Assembly: GCF_030819175.1 (NCBI RefSeq)
Contig: NZ_JAUTBJ010000002.1
Span: 1,870,001 to 1,934,000, forward strand
Source of the DNA: Sphingomonas sp. SORGH_AS_0879
GTDB lineage: Bacteria; Pseudomonadota; Alphaproteobacteria; Sphingomonadales; Sphingomonadaceae
Reading direction: 5' to 3'
Length of the DNA stretch: 64,000 nt
Positions 31,446 through 40,882 of this stretch are shown in pieces. The notes under the pieces were generated by a model. The model was given only the letters and a program-made list of their open reading frames with translations. It had not been told where the DNA came from and ran no database searches. Both the position numbers and the translations under genes were made by a program. Every line of letters starts with the position of its first letter. Within the stretch, counting starts at the first letter, position 1.

Positions 31446-33314
31446 TCAATTCGCCTGAGGGACCGCCGTGCTCGATTGCGGGTTGATCGTGGCGTTCAGG
31501 GCGATCGTCGTCTTCGAAGGCACGCTCGCCTGCGCGACATTGGGACGTTGCAGCCGGATCGCCGTCGCACCGGGAAGACCCGGAAAGCGCGGCCACAGGC
31601 CTTGCGCCAGCGCGGAGCGGCTGGGCGACTTGGCCTTGCCGGTCTGGCTTTCGTACATCCAATAGTTGCGCAGGACCATGGTGACGTATCCGCGCGTCTC
31701 CCAATAGGGAATGCTCTCGATATAGAGGAGCGGGTCGCCATTGTCGCGGACGATGCTGTTCCACTCGCCCACCGGCTTGGGCCCGGCGTTGTAGGCCGCG
31801 ATCACCTTGGGCAGCAGGCCGCCGGTGATGCCGGTCATGTCGCGCAGCCGCTCCAGATGGCGCTGGCCGATATCCATGTTGGTCGACGGCTTGGTCAGCG
31901 CGCTGCGGTCGATCGACACGCCCCGCTCGCGGGCGAAGTCGGTCGCGGCAGCGGGCATGATCTGCATCAGGCCGTACGCCCCCGCCGGGCTGATCACCTT
32001 GTTGCGGAAACCGCTTTCCTGAAGCGTATGGGCATAGACCAACGCCTTTTCGACGCGCCAGCCGCTGTCGGGCGTCCAGCTCGGCGTCGGATAGCGCGCC
32101 TCGGCGGTCGCGGTGACGCCGGCCGGGCAATTATGTGCCAGCCACACCGTCGTCGCGGGCAGGTCGAGCGATTCGGCGAGGCGGACGAGGTTGCGGAACT
32201 CGGTTGGCTGACCGATCCGCGCCTGCTGGCGGATCACCTGATCGGCCAAGTCGGTCTCGCCGATCTCGACCAGCGCGGCGGCGACCAGGATGTTGGGGCG
32301 ACGGTCGAGCGCGGCCCAGTCGGTCGCGACCAACTGCCCGCGCGGCTCCCGCTCGCCGCGCATCCCCAGCGCCTGACGCGCAAGCTGGCCATAGAAGCTT
32401 TCGCGGAATTGCGAGGCGGAGCGCAGTCGCCCCTCAATCCGGTCGGGACGGCCGCAAACCATGTCGGCGCGGGCGGCCCAATAGAGTGCGGCGGCGCGCA
32501 GGTCGACATCGGTGGCGCGCGCGGCGGTACCCTCGAACGCGGTCGCGGCGGTCTGGCAGTCATTCTGACGCCAGGCCGACAGAGCGACGGTCCAGCGACC
32601 CTGCACCGCCCATTCGCCATAGCCCTCGGCGGCCTTGGCGGCCAGCGTGCGGGCATTGTCATCGTCGCCCATCAGGAAATAGATCCAGGCGACCTTCTGC
32701 TGCCATTCGGTCAGTGCCTCGGGCGACAGGCCTTGCGTCGATTCGAGCAGCGCCTGTGCGGAGGGGCCGTCATCCGCCTTAACGAAGGGTTGCATCTTCA
32801 CCGCCAGATCGGCGGCGATCATGTCGCTCTTCACGCTCTTGGCCCGGACGCGGCGGGGCGCGCCGTCCTGCCAGATCAGGTTATGCGCCTCCGGCAGCGG
32901 GGGCAGGTCATGCGCGCCGCGCGACCGGGCGAGGCGGGCAAGCTGCTCGGCCTGGGGCAGTTCGGGGGCTTCGTTGAGCAGCGCGACCAGCCGCTCGACA
33001 TCGACCTTGGGCGAGCCCTTGGCGGTATAGAGTTCGGCGCGGGCGATCGCATGGAGCGGGCCGGGTTTGAGCGCGTCGAGTTCGAGCTGCGCGTCGGTCC
33101 AGCGGCTTTCGCGGATCGCGGTGAAGACGCGGGCATATCCCGCCTTCTGATCGGCATCGAGCAATGCAGGGATGCTGGGCGGCGCCTTGGCGGGGAGGGA
33201 AACCCGCGCGTCGCCACCGGCGGCGGGTTCGATCGGGGCGGCGGAGGCACTTTGGCCGGCGGCGATCATCGCCCCCATGGTCAGCATATACGTAACAAGC
33301 TGCCCCGGTTTCAT
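31446..33314 (-). CDS. slt: Soluble lytic murein transglycosylase
   Basis: 622-residue periplasmic Slt70-like enzyme that cleaves peptidoglycan to anhydromuropeptides. Signal peptide about 1-26 (MLTMGAMIAAGQSASA region), a long alpha-helical superhelix to about residue 420, then the catalytic domain with Glu433 in HTLQESGFRNKVISPAGAYGLMQIMPAAA and the AYNAGPKPVGEW and YWETRGYVTMVLRNYWMY motifs. It overlaps the upstream UDG gene (ATGA). The C-terminal 50 residues are a low-complexity tail. Confidence 0.95.
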   Translation of the reverse strand: MKPGQLVTYMLTMGAMIAAGQSASAAPIEPAAGGDARVSLPAKAPPSIPALLDADQKAGYARVFTAIRESRWTDAQLELDALKPGPLHAIARAELYTAKGSPKVDVERLVALLNEAPELPQAEQLARLARSRGAHDLPPLPEAHNLIWQDGAPRRVRAKSVKSDMIAADLAVKMQPFVKADDGPSAQALLESTQGLSPEALTEWQQKVAWIYFLMGDDDNARTLAAKAAEGYGEWAVQGRWTVALSAWRQNDCQTAATAFEGTAARATDVDLRAAALYWAARADMVCGRPDRIEGRLRSASQFRESFYGQLARQALGMRGEREPRGQLVATDWAALDRRPNILVAAALVEIGETDLADQVIRQQARIGQPTEFRNLVRLAESLDLPATTVWLAHNCPAGVTATAEARYPTPSWTPDSGWRVEKALVYAHTLQESGFRNKVISPAGAYGLMQIMPAAATDFARERGVSIDRSALTKPSTNMDIGQRHLERLRDMTGITGGLLPKVIAAYNAGPKPVGEWNSIVRDNGDPLLYIESIPYWETRGYVTMVLRNYWMYESQTGKAKSPSRSALAQGLWPRFPGLPGATAIRLQRPNVAQASVPSKTTIALNATINPQSSTAVPQAN

Positions 33315-34099
33315 CCTCGCATATCCCCCATCAGCATCTGCAAGTCCTTCCAGCTTTCCGCTTTGGCCATCGGCTTCTCGATGAGGAAGCGGGGATGGAA
33401 GCTGGCGATCGCCCTGCTTTTGCCGTTCTTATGATCAAGTTCATGCGAATGTCCGCGTGCGCTGGTGAGTTCGGTCCCGAGCACGGCACGGCTCGCCGCA
33501 TTGCCTAGCAATAGCAGCCCGCGCGGGGCGACCAGGCCGACATGATGAAGCGCGATCTCGGCCAGCCGCGCCTCCAGCCCGGCGGGCGCGCGTCCGGCCA
33601 GCGGGCGGCGTGCGCAGACCGAGGCGATGTGGACCGTCTCCCGCGACTGGCCGATCGCGGCCAGCATCCGGTCGAACAAGCGGCCGGGCGCGCCGGACAG
33701 GATTTGTCCCGCGTCGCCGTCGTCGCGGTCGGGGCAATCGACCAGCACCATCAGCTTCGCGTCGACCGGCCCCGTCGCGGCGAGCGATATGCCGTCCCAT
33801 GCGGTCTCCGGCGCGGCGTCCGACAGTCGCCACGCCAGGAACGCCTCCAGCGTATCGGGAAGGAGCGTGGGCTGTGCCGGGGCCAGCGCGACCACGCCGC
33901 CATGCATGGCGGGCGTCGCACTCGCCATGGTCGGCGCGGGGGGCGTGAAGGCCATGGGCCGCACCGGTTCGGCGGCCATCCAGTCGCGGGGTTCCTCCTC
34001 GACCAGCAGGTCGACGCCCGCGTCATGCCACCAATCGAGCACGCTGGCCGCCAATGCGGTGTCGAACGTTGGAAGAACCCCCATATGACTTGCTTCCAT
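33311..34099 (-). CDS. Divergent uracil-DNA glycosylase family protein
   Basis: 262 residues with the outline of family 4/5 uracil-DNA glycosylases: a GAPGRLFDRMLAAIG segment, LLLLGNAASRAVLG, and SFHPRFLIEKPMAKAESWKDLQML at the C-terminus. The usual first motif GEAPG is replaced by VDCPD, and only two Cys are present, so the four-Cys iron-sulfur cluster of family 4 is missing. Activity on uracil is therefore doubtful. A shorter start at 34084 (MGVLPTFD) is possible. Cotranscribed with slt (ATGA overlap). Confidence 0.8.
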   Translation of the reverse strand: MEASHMGVLPTFDTALAASVLDWWHDAGVDLLVEEEPRDWMAAEPVRPMAFTPPAPTMASATPAMHGGVVALAPAQPTLLPDTLEAFLAWRLSDAAPETAWDGISLAATGPVDAKLMVLVDCPDRDDGDAGQILSGAPGRLFDRMLAAIGQSRETVHIASVCARRPLAGRAPAGLEARLAEIALHHVGLVAPRGLLLLGNAASRAVLGTELTSARGHSHELDHKNGKSRAIASFHPRFLIEKPMAKAESWKDLQMLMGDMRG

Positions 34100-34228
34100 G
34101 CTGCAAGGTTGACGTGCGCGTCAATCTGTCGGATCGACGGTCGGGACAAGATGTTTCCCGTCCGCGCCCGGACGAACCCGCCATAGCGGGACCCTACGGC
34201 AGCGGCGCGGTCACAATGCGAGGATGCC

Positions 34229-35884
34229 ATGAGCGAACGCGAATCGATGCCTTATGACGTGGTGATCGTCGGCGCTGGTCCGGCGGGCCTGTCGGCGGCG
34301 ATCCGCCTGAAACAGCTCGCGGGCGAGCAGGGCGGCGAATTGTCGGTCTGCGTGCTGGAAAAGGGGTCCGAGGTCGGCGCGCATATCCTGTCGGGCGCGG
34401 TGATCGATCCGATCGCGCTCGACGAACTGCTGCCCGATTGGCGCGACGATGGCTGCCCGCTGGCCGAGGTGCCGGTGACGGAGAATCTCCACTGGATATT
34501 GAGCGCGGGCAAGCACCGCAACCTGCCCCATGCGCTCACCCCGCCCTTCATGCACAACAAGGGCACCTATACCGGGAGCCTGGGCAATCTGTGCCGCTGG
34601 CTGGCGGGCAAGGCCGAGGAACTCGGGGTGGAAATCTTCCCCGGTTTCGCCGCCGCCGAAATCCTGTTCCACGAGGATGGCCGGGTGAAGGGCGTCGCGA
34701 CCGGCGACATGGGCGTAGGCCGCGATGGCACCCGCAAGCCCGACTATCAACCGGGCCTCGAACTCCACGCCAAATACACCTTCTTCGCCGAGGGCGTTCG
34801 CGGCCATCTGTCCAAGGAGATCATCCGCCAGTTCGACCTCGCCCGCGACAGCGATCCGCAGGTCTATGGCCTGGGCGTGAAGGAATTGTGGGACATCGAC
34901 CCCGCCAAGCATGTGCCGGGCCGGGTGATCCATACCCAGGGCTGGCCGCTGGGCCATGACGCCAATGGCGGCGGTTTCATCTATCACCAGGCGGGCGGGC
35001 AGGTCGCGCTCGGCTTCGTGACGTGGTTGAACTATACCAACCCGTACATCTCGCCCTTTCAGGAGATGCAGAAGTGGAAGACCCATCCGGTCATCGCCGA
35101 ACTGCTCAAGGGCGGCAAGCGCGTCTCCTACGGCGCGCGCGCGATCAATGACGGCGGGCTCCAGGCGATCCCGAAGCTGACCTTCCCAGGTGGCGTACTG
35201 GTCGGCTGTTCGGCGGGTTTCCTCAACGTGCCGCGGATCAAGGGTACGCACGGCGCGATGAAGTCGGCGATGCTGGCCGCCGAGGCGGCCTTCGCGGCGG
35301 TGCAGGCGGGTCGCGAAGGTGACGAACTGACCGATTACCCGCAGGCGTTCCGTGCGTCCTGGCTCTACAAGGAACTGTCGACCGTCCGCAACGTCGTGCC
35401 GCTGGTCAAGAAATATGGCGATACGCTGGGCTCCGGCCTGGCGGGCGTGACCATGTGGGCCGAGCATTTCGGGCTGAAGATGCCCTTCACCATGAAGCAC
35501 AAGCCCGATCACGAAAGCCTGTGGCGCAAGGATCAGGTGAAGAAACCCGATTATCCCAAGCCCGACGGCGTGCTGACCTTCGACCGCCTGTCCTCGGTCT
35601 TCCTGTCGAACACCAATCACGAGGAGGATCAGCCGGTCCATCTGACGCTGAAGGACGCCAGCGTTCCGATCGCCCACAACCTGCCCTTGTTCGACGAACC
35701 CGCGCAACGCTACTGCCCGGCGGGCGTTTATGAGGTGGTGGGTGTCGAGGAGGGCGATCCGAAGTTCGTGATCAACGCCCAGAACTGCGTCCACTGCAAG
35801 ACGTGCGACATCAAGGACCCGACCCAGAACATCAACTGGGTCGTGCCGGAAGGCGGCGGAGGACCCAATTATCCCAATATGTAA
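34229..35884 (+). CDS. Electron-transfer flavoprotein:ubiquinone oxidoreductase
   Basis: 551-residue ETF-QO, a membrane-associated enzyme that passes electrons from ETF (fatty acid and amino acid oxidation) to ubiquinone. FAD-binding VVIVGAGPAGLSAAIRLKQ at the N-terminus; ubiquinone/membrane region in the middle; [4Fe-4S] ligands Cys496, Cys520, Cys523 and Cys526 in the C-terminal NCVHCKTCDIKDPTQNINW ferredoxin-like part. Length is normal. Its last codon ATG and stop TAA overlap the region where the next gene must start. Confidence 0.96.
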   Translation: MSERESMPYDVVIVGAGPAGLSAAIRLKQLAGEQGGELSVCVLEKGSEVGAHILSGAVIDPIALDELLPDWRDDGCPLAEVPVTENLHWILSAGKHRNLPHALTPPFMHNKGTYTGSLGNLCRWLAGKAEELGVEIFPGFAAAEILFHEDGRVKGVATGDMGVGRDGTRKPDYQPGLELHAKYTFFAEGVRGHLSKEIIRQFDLARDSDPQVYGLGVKELWDIDPAKHVPGRVIHTQGWPLGHDANGGGFIYHQAGGQVALGFVTWLNYTNPYISPFQEMQKWKTHPVIAELLKGGKRVSYGARAINDGGLQAIPKLTFPGGVLVGCSAGFLNVPRIKGTHGAMKSAMLAAEAAFAAVQAGREGDELTDYPQAFRASWLYKELSTVRNVVPLVKKYGDTLGSGLAGVTMWAEHFGLKMPFTMKHKPDHESLWRKDQVKKPDYPKPDGVLTFDRLSSVFLSNTNHEEDQPVHLTLKDASVPIAHNLPLFDEPAQRYCPAGVYEVVGVEEGDPKFVINAQNCVHCKTCDIKDPTQNINWVVPEGGGGPNYPNM

Positions 35885-37466
35885 GCGTTCGTCCCTCGTC
35901 CGGGGTTCGGCTCTGGCCCTGATCGCGGCGATTGTCTCGACCCCGGCGGTCGCCGCGGTCAAGGCCGGTCCCGAACCACTCGCCGCCTATCTGTCCGCGC
36001 GGGTCGCGGCGGCGGAGGGGCGTTCGGCGGCGGCGGCGAGCGACTATGCGGTCGTGCTGACCAGTTGGCCCGACGATCCCGCCGTCGCGGTCCGGGCCTA
36101 TCGCGAGGCGATGATCAGCGGCGACGAAGCGCTCGCCCTGCGCGCCGCCCGCGTGATGGAGGCCGAGAAGGTCGCGCCGATCGACGTGGCGCTGCTCGAC
36201 CTGGCCATCGCGGCGCACAAAGGCGACCGAAGGGCGTATGATGGCGCGCTGACCCGGATCGATGGCGGTGCGCTGCGCATCCTGTCGCCGGTCCTGCGGG
36301 CATGGGGTGCATGGGACCGCAAACAGCCGGTCGAAGCGGCGCTGGTCAGCGCGGGCAAGGAGCCGGTCGCACGGCGGCTGGCCGAGGAACATCGCCTGTT
36401 GCTGGCGCTGGCGGGGCGGCGGATGGCCGATCCGTCGGCGCGCGTGCTGCTGGAGACGATGCGCGCCCCCGCCGACACGCGGATCGCAGCGGCGGAATTG
36501 ATGGCGGGGCGCGGCGACGAAGCCAATGCCCATGGCCTGTTGACCGATCCGCTGGTGTCGTCGGAGCGCGGGAAGCTTGGCCGTAAGCCCGATCTGGGCT
36601 TCGGCGTATCGCGACTCTTCGCCCGCGTCGGGGCCGAGCTGGTGGGGGAGGGGCCACGCCCGCTGGTGATCGCGCTCGCCCGCACTGCCCTGATCGCCGA
36701 CCCGGGCAACGACCGGGCCCGCCTGTTGATGGCGGAGGCACTCGCCAAGGACGAGGCCTGGGACGCCGCGATCGCCGCGCTGGAGGGCGTCGATCCCGAC
36801 CGCGCCTTCGCCCACCGGGCGGCGGTGGTGCGGATCGGCCTGCTGGGAGAGGCGGGCCGCCCGGGCGAGGCGCTGATGCTGGCGAAGGGGCTGGCGACCG
36901 CGAAGACGGCGGGGGTCGATGACTGGCAGGTCTATGCCGACCAGTTGATCGCGGCCAAGCGCCCGGCGGATGCCGCCCCCTGGTATGAGCGCGTGACCCG
37001 CGTCGATCCGCCGCTGCCCTGGGCCGCCTGGCTGCAATATGGCGGCGCGCTGGATCAGGCGGGCCGCAAGGACGAGGCCGATGCCGCGCTCGCCCGTGCG
37101 GTGGCGCTGGGGCCAGAGGAACCGCTGGCGCTCAATTATCTGGGCTATGCGCGGATCGAGCGGGGAGAGGACGTGCCCGGATCGCTGGCGCTGCTCGAAC
37201 GCGCAAGCAAGCTGGCGCCGGACGATGCCTCGGTCACCGACTCGCTCGGCTGGGGCTATCACAAGGCGGGGCAGACCGGGCGGGCGTTGCCCCTGGTCGA
37301 GCAGGCGGCGATGGCCGAACCCGCCAATAGCGAGATCGCCGATCATCTGGGCGATATCTATTGGGCGCTGGGGCGGCATTATGAGGCGCGCTATGCTTGG
37401 CGTGCGGCCGCGTTGACCGCCGACGATAGTGAGCAGGCGGCGCTGGCGGCGAAGCTGGCGCGTTGA
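35880..37466 (+). CDS. Secreted TPR-repeat protein with no canonical start codon
   Basis: About 530 residues if started near 35880. The frame begins KRSSLVRGSALALIAAIVSTPAVA, a clear signal peptide, but has no ATG, GTG or TTG before GTG 36054, which would cut the signal off. Candidate starts are ATC 35871 (7 bases after GGAGGA at 35858-35863), ATT 35868 or ATA 35877; alternatively the ATG at 35879-35881 is followed by +1 slippage past T35882, giving MKRSS. The rest is helical TPR-like repeats, clearest at the C-terminus (PLALNYLGYARIERGE; DSLGWGYHKAGQ; EIADHLGDIYWALG). Function unknown; probably periplasmic. Confidence 0.75.
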   Translation, partial: CKRSSLVRGSALALIAAIVSTPAVAAVKAGPEPLAAYLSARVAAAEGRSAAAASDYAVVLTSWPDDPAVAVRAYREAMISGDEALALRAARVMEAEKVAPIDVALLDLAIAAHKGDRRAYDGALTRIDGGALRILSPVLRAWGAWDRKQPVEAALVSAGKEPVARRLAEEHRLLLALAGRRMADPSARVLLETMRAPADTRIAAAELMAGRGDEANAHGLLTDPLVSSERGKLGRKPDLGFGVSRLFARVGAELVGEGPRPLVIALARTALIADPGNDRARLLMAEALAKDEAWDAAIAALEGVDPDRAFAHRAAVVRIGLLGEAGRPGEALMLAKGLATAKTAGVDDWQVYADQLIAAKRPADAAPWYERVTRVDPPLPWAAWLQYGGALDQAGRKDEADAALARAVALGPEEPLALNYLGYARIERGEDVPGSLALLERASKLAPDDASVTDSLGWGYHKAGQTGRALPLVEQAAMAEPANSEIADHLGDIYWALGRHYEARYAWRAAALTADDSEQAALAAKLAR

Positions 37467-37507
37467 GCGGTCTTGCCGCGCCGCGCCGGGCGACGCATGG
37501 GCTGGGT

Positions 37508-38344
37508 ATGACCGTCATCGTCGAGACCGCCCCCGCCAAGATCAACCTGGCCCTTCACGTCCGCCGTCGCCGCGCCGATGGCTATCACGATCTGGAGACG
37601 CTGTTCGCCTTTTGCCGCGACGGCGACAGGGTGACGGTCGAACCGTCGGCGGCGACCAGCCTGACCCTGACGGGCCCCTTCGCCGCGGTGCTGGAGAGCG
37701 AGGCGAAGGAGGACAATCTGGTCACCCGCGCGGCGCGCCGTTTTGGCGAGCGCTTCGGCGTGACCGGGGGCCATGCCATCACGCTCGACAAGCATCTTCC
37801 CATAGCCTCCGGGATCGGCGGCGGTTCGGCGGATGCGGCGGCCACCCTGCGAGCACTGGCGCGGTTGCATGACGTTCCGCTGGACCATGCCGAGTTGTTC
37901 GCGCTGGCGGCCGGTCTGGGCGCGGACGTTCCCGCCTGTCTGCTCGGACGGACGGCGCGGGGCGAGGGGAAGGGCGATGCGCTTCGACCGCTGCCGCCGC
38001 TCGGCGACCGTCCGGTGCTGCTCGTCAATCCGGGCGTGGCGGTATCGACGGCGGCGGTGTTCGGGGGCTGGGACCGGGTCGATCGCGGGCCGCTGGGCGA
38101 GGGGGACGCGATGGCAGTCGCGGCCGAGGGACGCAACGATCTGGAGCCCCCGGCGCGCGCCATTGCGCCGCAGATCGATGCGGTGCTGGCGCTGCTGGAG
38201 GGCGCGGCGGGCGTGGACTTGGCGCGCATGTCGGGATCGGGGGCGACCTGCTTTGCGATTTTCCGTAATGCGGCGGCGCGCGACGCGGCGGCGCAGACGG
38301 CTTCGGCACAGGGCTGGTGGGTACTGCCGACATTTCTGCAGTAA
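37508..38344 (+). CDS. ispE: 4-diphosphocytidyl-2-C-methyl-D-erythritol kinase
   Basis: 278-residue GHMP kinase of the MEP isoprenoid pathway, phosphorylating CDP-methylerythritol. N-terminal PAKINLALHV with the DGYHDLETLF segment, the ATP-binding PIASGIGGGSADAAATLRAL glycine loop, and SGSGATCFAIF near the C-terminus are diagnostic. The ATG at 37508 gives the family N-terminus; a TTG at 37463 overlapping the previous stop would add 15 unrelated residues. Immediately downstream of the TPR gene and upstream of recA. Confidence 0.94.
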   Translation: MTVIVETAPAKINLALHVRRRRADGYHDLETLFAFCRDGDRVTVEPSAATSLTLTGPFAAVLESEAKEDNLVTRAARRFGERFGVTGGHAITLDKHLPIASGIGGGSADAAATLRALARLHDVPLDHAELFALAAGLGADVPACLLGRTARGEGKGDALRPLPPLGDRPVLLVNPGVAVSTAAVFGGWDRVDRGPLGEGDAMAVAAEGRNDLEPPARAIAPQIDAVLALLEGAAGVDLARMSGSGATCFAIFRNAAARDAAAQTASAQGWWVLPTFLQ

Positions 38345-38349
38345 GCTTT

Positions 38350-38364
38350 GTTCTTCTCTTGTTC
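38350..38364 (+). promoter_or_regulatory. LexA operator (SOS box) of recA
   Basis: GTTC-TTCTCTT-GTTC is an exact match to the alphaproteobacterial LexA consensus GTTC-N7-GTTC. It overlaps the proposed -35 element, so LexA would block recA transcription until DNA damage. Confidence 0.85.
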
Positions 38365-38387
38365 CCTCGGAACAAAACACATACATA
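38359..38387 (+). promoter_or_regulatory. Putative recA promoter
   Basis: TTGTTC (38359-38364), 17-base spacer, TACATA (38382-38387), about 50 bases before the recA start. The -35 shares bases with the LexA box. Confidence 0.55.
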
Positions 38388-38437
38388 GCAGATGCGTTGA
38401 ATGGACCACGCGCATGGTCTAGCGAGGGAAGCATCTG

Positions 38438-39508
38438 ATGGCCGCCAATCTGAAAGTGATCGAAACAGGCATGGCAACCGCAAACGCAGACCGGCAAAAG
38501 GCGCTCGACGCCGCGCTCGCTCAGATCGACCGGGCATTCGGCAAGGGCTCGGCAATGAAGCTGGGGCAAAAGGAAGCGATGCAGGTCGAGGCGATCTCGA
38601 CCGGTTCGCTGGGGCTCGACATCGCGCTCGGCGTCGGCGGCTTGCCGCGCGGCCGCGTGATCGAGGTCTATGGCCCCGAATCGTCGGGCAAGACGACGCT
38701 GGCGTTGCACGTCATCGCCGAGGCGCAGAAGATGGGCGGCACCGCCGCCTTCGTCGACGCCGAACACGCGCTCGACCCCGTCTATGCCAAGAAGCTGGGC
38801 GTCAATATCGACGAACTGATCGTGTCGCAGCCGGATACCGGCGAGCAGGCGCTGGAAATCACCGACACGCTGGTCCGCTCGAACGCGATCGACGTGCTGG
38901 TGGTCGACTCGGTCGCCGCGCTCGTGCCGCGCGCCGAGATCGAGGGCGAGATGGGCGACAGCCATGTCGGTCTCCAGGCCCGTCTGATGTCGCAGTCGCT
39001 TCGCAAGCTGACCGGCTCCATCAGCCGTTCGCGCTGCATGGTGATTTTCATCAACCAGCTTCGTATGAAGATCGGCGTGATGTACGGCAACCCGGAGACG
39101 ACGACGGGCGGCAACGCCCTGAAATTCTATGCCTCGGTCCGGCTCGACATCCGTCGCACCGGCGCGATCAAGGATCGTGAGGAAGTGACCGGCAACGCCA
39201 CCCGCGTGAAGGTGGTGAAGAACAAGGTCGCGCCGCCGTTCAAGCAGGTCGAATTCGACATCATGTATGGCGAGGGCATCTCGAAGATAGGCGAGATCCT
39301 GGACCTGGGCGTCAAGGCCGGGCTGGTCGAGAAGTCGGGGAGCTGGTTCTCCTACGACTCGGTGCGGATCGGGCAGGGGCGTGAGAATGCCAAGACCTAT
39401 CTGCGCGACAATCCCGACATGGCCGACCGTCTGGAGCGCGCCATCCGTCAGCGGACCGAAAAGGTCGCCGAAGAGATGATGACCGGCCCCGACGCGGACG
39501 ATATCTGA
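38438..39508 (+). CDS. recA: Recombinase RecA
   Basis: 356-residue RecA, which coats single-stranded DNA for strand exchange and triggers LexA self-cleavage. Walker [10 protein letters not shown] (79-87), Walker [12 protein letters not shown], loop L2 with [30 protein letters not shown] and an acidic C-terminus are intact. N-terminal extension of about 15 residues versus E. coli is common in this group. Preceded by an SOS box and followed by a terminator. Confidence 0.98.
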   Translation: MAANLKVIETGMATANADRQKALDAALAQIDRAFGKGSAMKLGQKEAMQVEAISTGSLGLDIALGVGGLPRGRVIEVYGPESSGKTTLALHVIAEAQKMGGTAAFVDAEHALDPVYAKKLGVNIDELIVSQPDTGEQALEITDTLVRSNAIDVLVVDSVAALVPRAEIEGEMGDSHVGLQARLMSQSLRKLTGSISRSRCMVIFINQLRMKIGVMYGNPETTTGGNALKFYASVRLDIRRTGAIKDREEVTGNATRVKVVKNKVAPPFKQVEFDIMYGEGISKIGEILDLGVKAGLVEKSGSWFSYDSVRIGQGRENAKTYLRDNPDMADRLERAIRQRTEKVAEEMMTGPDADDI

Positions 39509-39518
39509 ACGAGGGGAG

Positions 39519-39553
39519 CGGCCCGCCAGCGATGGTGGGCCGTTTCGCTTTTG
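39519..39553 (+). terminator. Intrinsic terminator of recA
   Basis: 10-bp stem (39519-39528 with 39533-39542, one G-T pair), loop GCGA, then TTTCGCTTTT. Confidence 0.8.
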
Positions 39554-39572
39554 GCGCATATGGGGTGGGGCG

Positions 39573-40430
39573 ATGACCAGCGGACTGGATTGGCGTGGCC
39601 GGGTCGGCGATATCTGGGCGGCGGAATGGCGTCGCACCGATCGCAGCCTCGCCGATCTGTCACGCCACCTGAACGCTGCGATCGCAGCAGTCGCCCCGGA
39701 GCAGGGGCTCGCGCTCGATATCGGAAGCGGGGCGGGGGCGACCAGCCTGGCGCTTCATGCCGCGCGACCTGGGTTATGTGTGACGGGTGTCGATCTGTCG
39801 CCGGACCTGGTAACGGTCGCGCAAGGCCGGGCGGCGGACGAGGGCGGCGGGGCGGACGAGGCGCATCTGCGTTTTCGCTGCGACGATGCGATCCGACTGG
39901 CGGCGCGTGAGGGGCCGTTCGACCTCTTCGTCTCGCGCCACGGCGTGATGTTCTTCCCCGATTCGGTCGCGGCCTTTCGAGGGTTGCGACAGGCGGCGAC
40001 CGATGACGCCGCGTTCGTCTTTTCCTGTTTCGATGAGCGCGGGCATAACGGCTTCGCGACCCTGGCCGATGCGGTGATCGGACACACGCCCCCCACGCCC
40101 GCCGGATATGAGCCCGGACCCTTCGCCTTCGCCGACAGCCATAGGGTGGCGGACTGGCTGGAGCAGGCGGGATGGGCGCCGGGTGCGGCGGCGCGCCTCT
40201 CCTTCGAATATGTTGTCGGAGCGGGGGAGGATCCGGTCGCCGATGCGATCGCCTTCCTGTCGCGCATCGGCCCCGCCGCTCGGGCGATCGCTGCGGCCAC
40301 TCCCGATGAACGCGACCGGATCGTTAAGGCGTTGGGGCGGGCTCTGTCGGACTATCGAGTGGAGGACCGCGTCGTTCTGCCCGCCTCCGCCTGGATCTGG
40401 CGCGCCCATGCGCGGGGTGGTGCGGGATAG
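39573..40430 (+). CDS. Class I SAM-dependent methyltransferase
   Basis: 285 residues. The SAM-binding Rossmann motif is ALDIGSGAGATSLALH, followed by the acidic VTGVDLSPDLV (motif II) and FDLFVSRHGVMFF (motif IV/post IV). It resembles UbiE/trans-aconitate-type methyltransferases, but the substrate cannot be assigned. No operon partner; recA terminator upstream and a 650-base repeat-rich gap downstream. Confidence 0.88.
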   Translation: MTSGLDWRGRVGDIWAAEWRRTDRSLADLSRHLNAAIAAVAPEQGLALDIGSGAGATSLALHAARPGLCVTGVDLSPDLVTVAQGRAADEGGGADEAHLRFRCDDAIRLAAREGPFDLFVSRHGVMFFPDSVAAFRGLRQAATDDAAFVFSCFDERGHNGFATLADAVIGHTPPTPAGYEPGPFAFADSHRVADWLEQAGWAPGAAARLSFEYVVGAGEDPVADAIAFLSRIGPAARAIAAATPDERDRIVKALGRALSDYRVEDRVVLPASAWIWRAHARGGAG

Positions 40431-40554
40431 GCGTGTGGCGGTGGGGCTGGCGCATCGTCTGATCCTGTCCTGACGGATCGCCACGATGAGGCGCGCTGCG
40501 CACCGACGTTCCATCCTGCTTGGCCCCGAACGACATTCGGGCTGCGCCGCCTTC

Positions 40555-40685
40555 ACTCCTCCCCTGCGAGAGGAGGGCGGGCGTGCGGAGCATGGTGGCG
40601 GGGTATCCCCCTATCGAAAGCGCGACGCCGCTGCGTCAGGCCTGACGGCCTGCCACTTCCCCTTTCAGGACTCCTCTGCAAAACT
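40555..40685. repeat. Palindromic intergenic element, family C, copy 1 with IS-end-like tail
   Basis: Shares the order of blocks with 50225-50330: CTCCCCTGC, GGAGGG, GGTGG, then ACGCC/CCGTCAGG, CTGCCA and TTCCCCTTTCAGG. It ends with AGGACTCCTCTGCAAAAC, matching at 15 of 18 bases or so the IS terminal repeat AGGATTCCTCTGCGAAAC, though no transposase is present here. Confidence 0.6.
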
Positions 40686-40882
40686 CCCTCAGCACCATTC
40701 CGGCAAAGGCCGGAAGCCAGTTGCTGGACGATTGGAAATGACTTTAATTGCTTCCCAACTGGACCCCGGCATCCGCCGGGGTGGTACATGGTATTGGGCG
40801 AGGTCCCGACTTTCGCAGGGGTTTCCTTCCAGGGGAGGAATGAGTGAATGTCGATTCGCGCCGGTCCCTCTCGAACGGGGTT

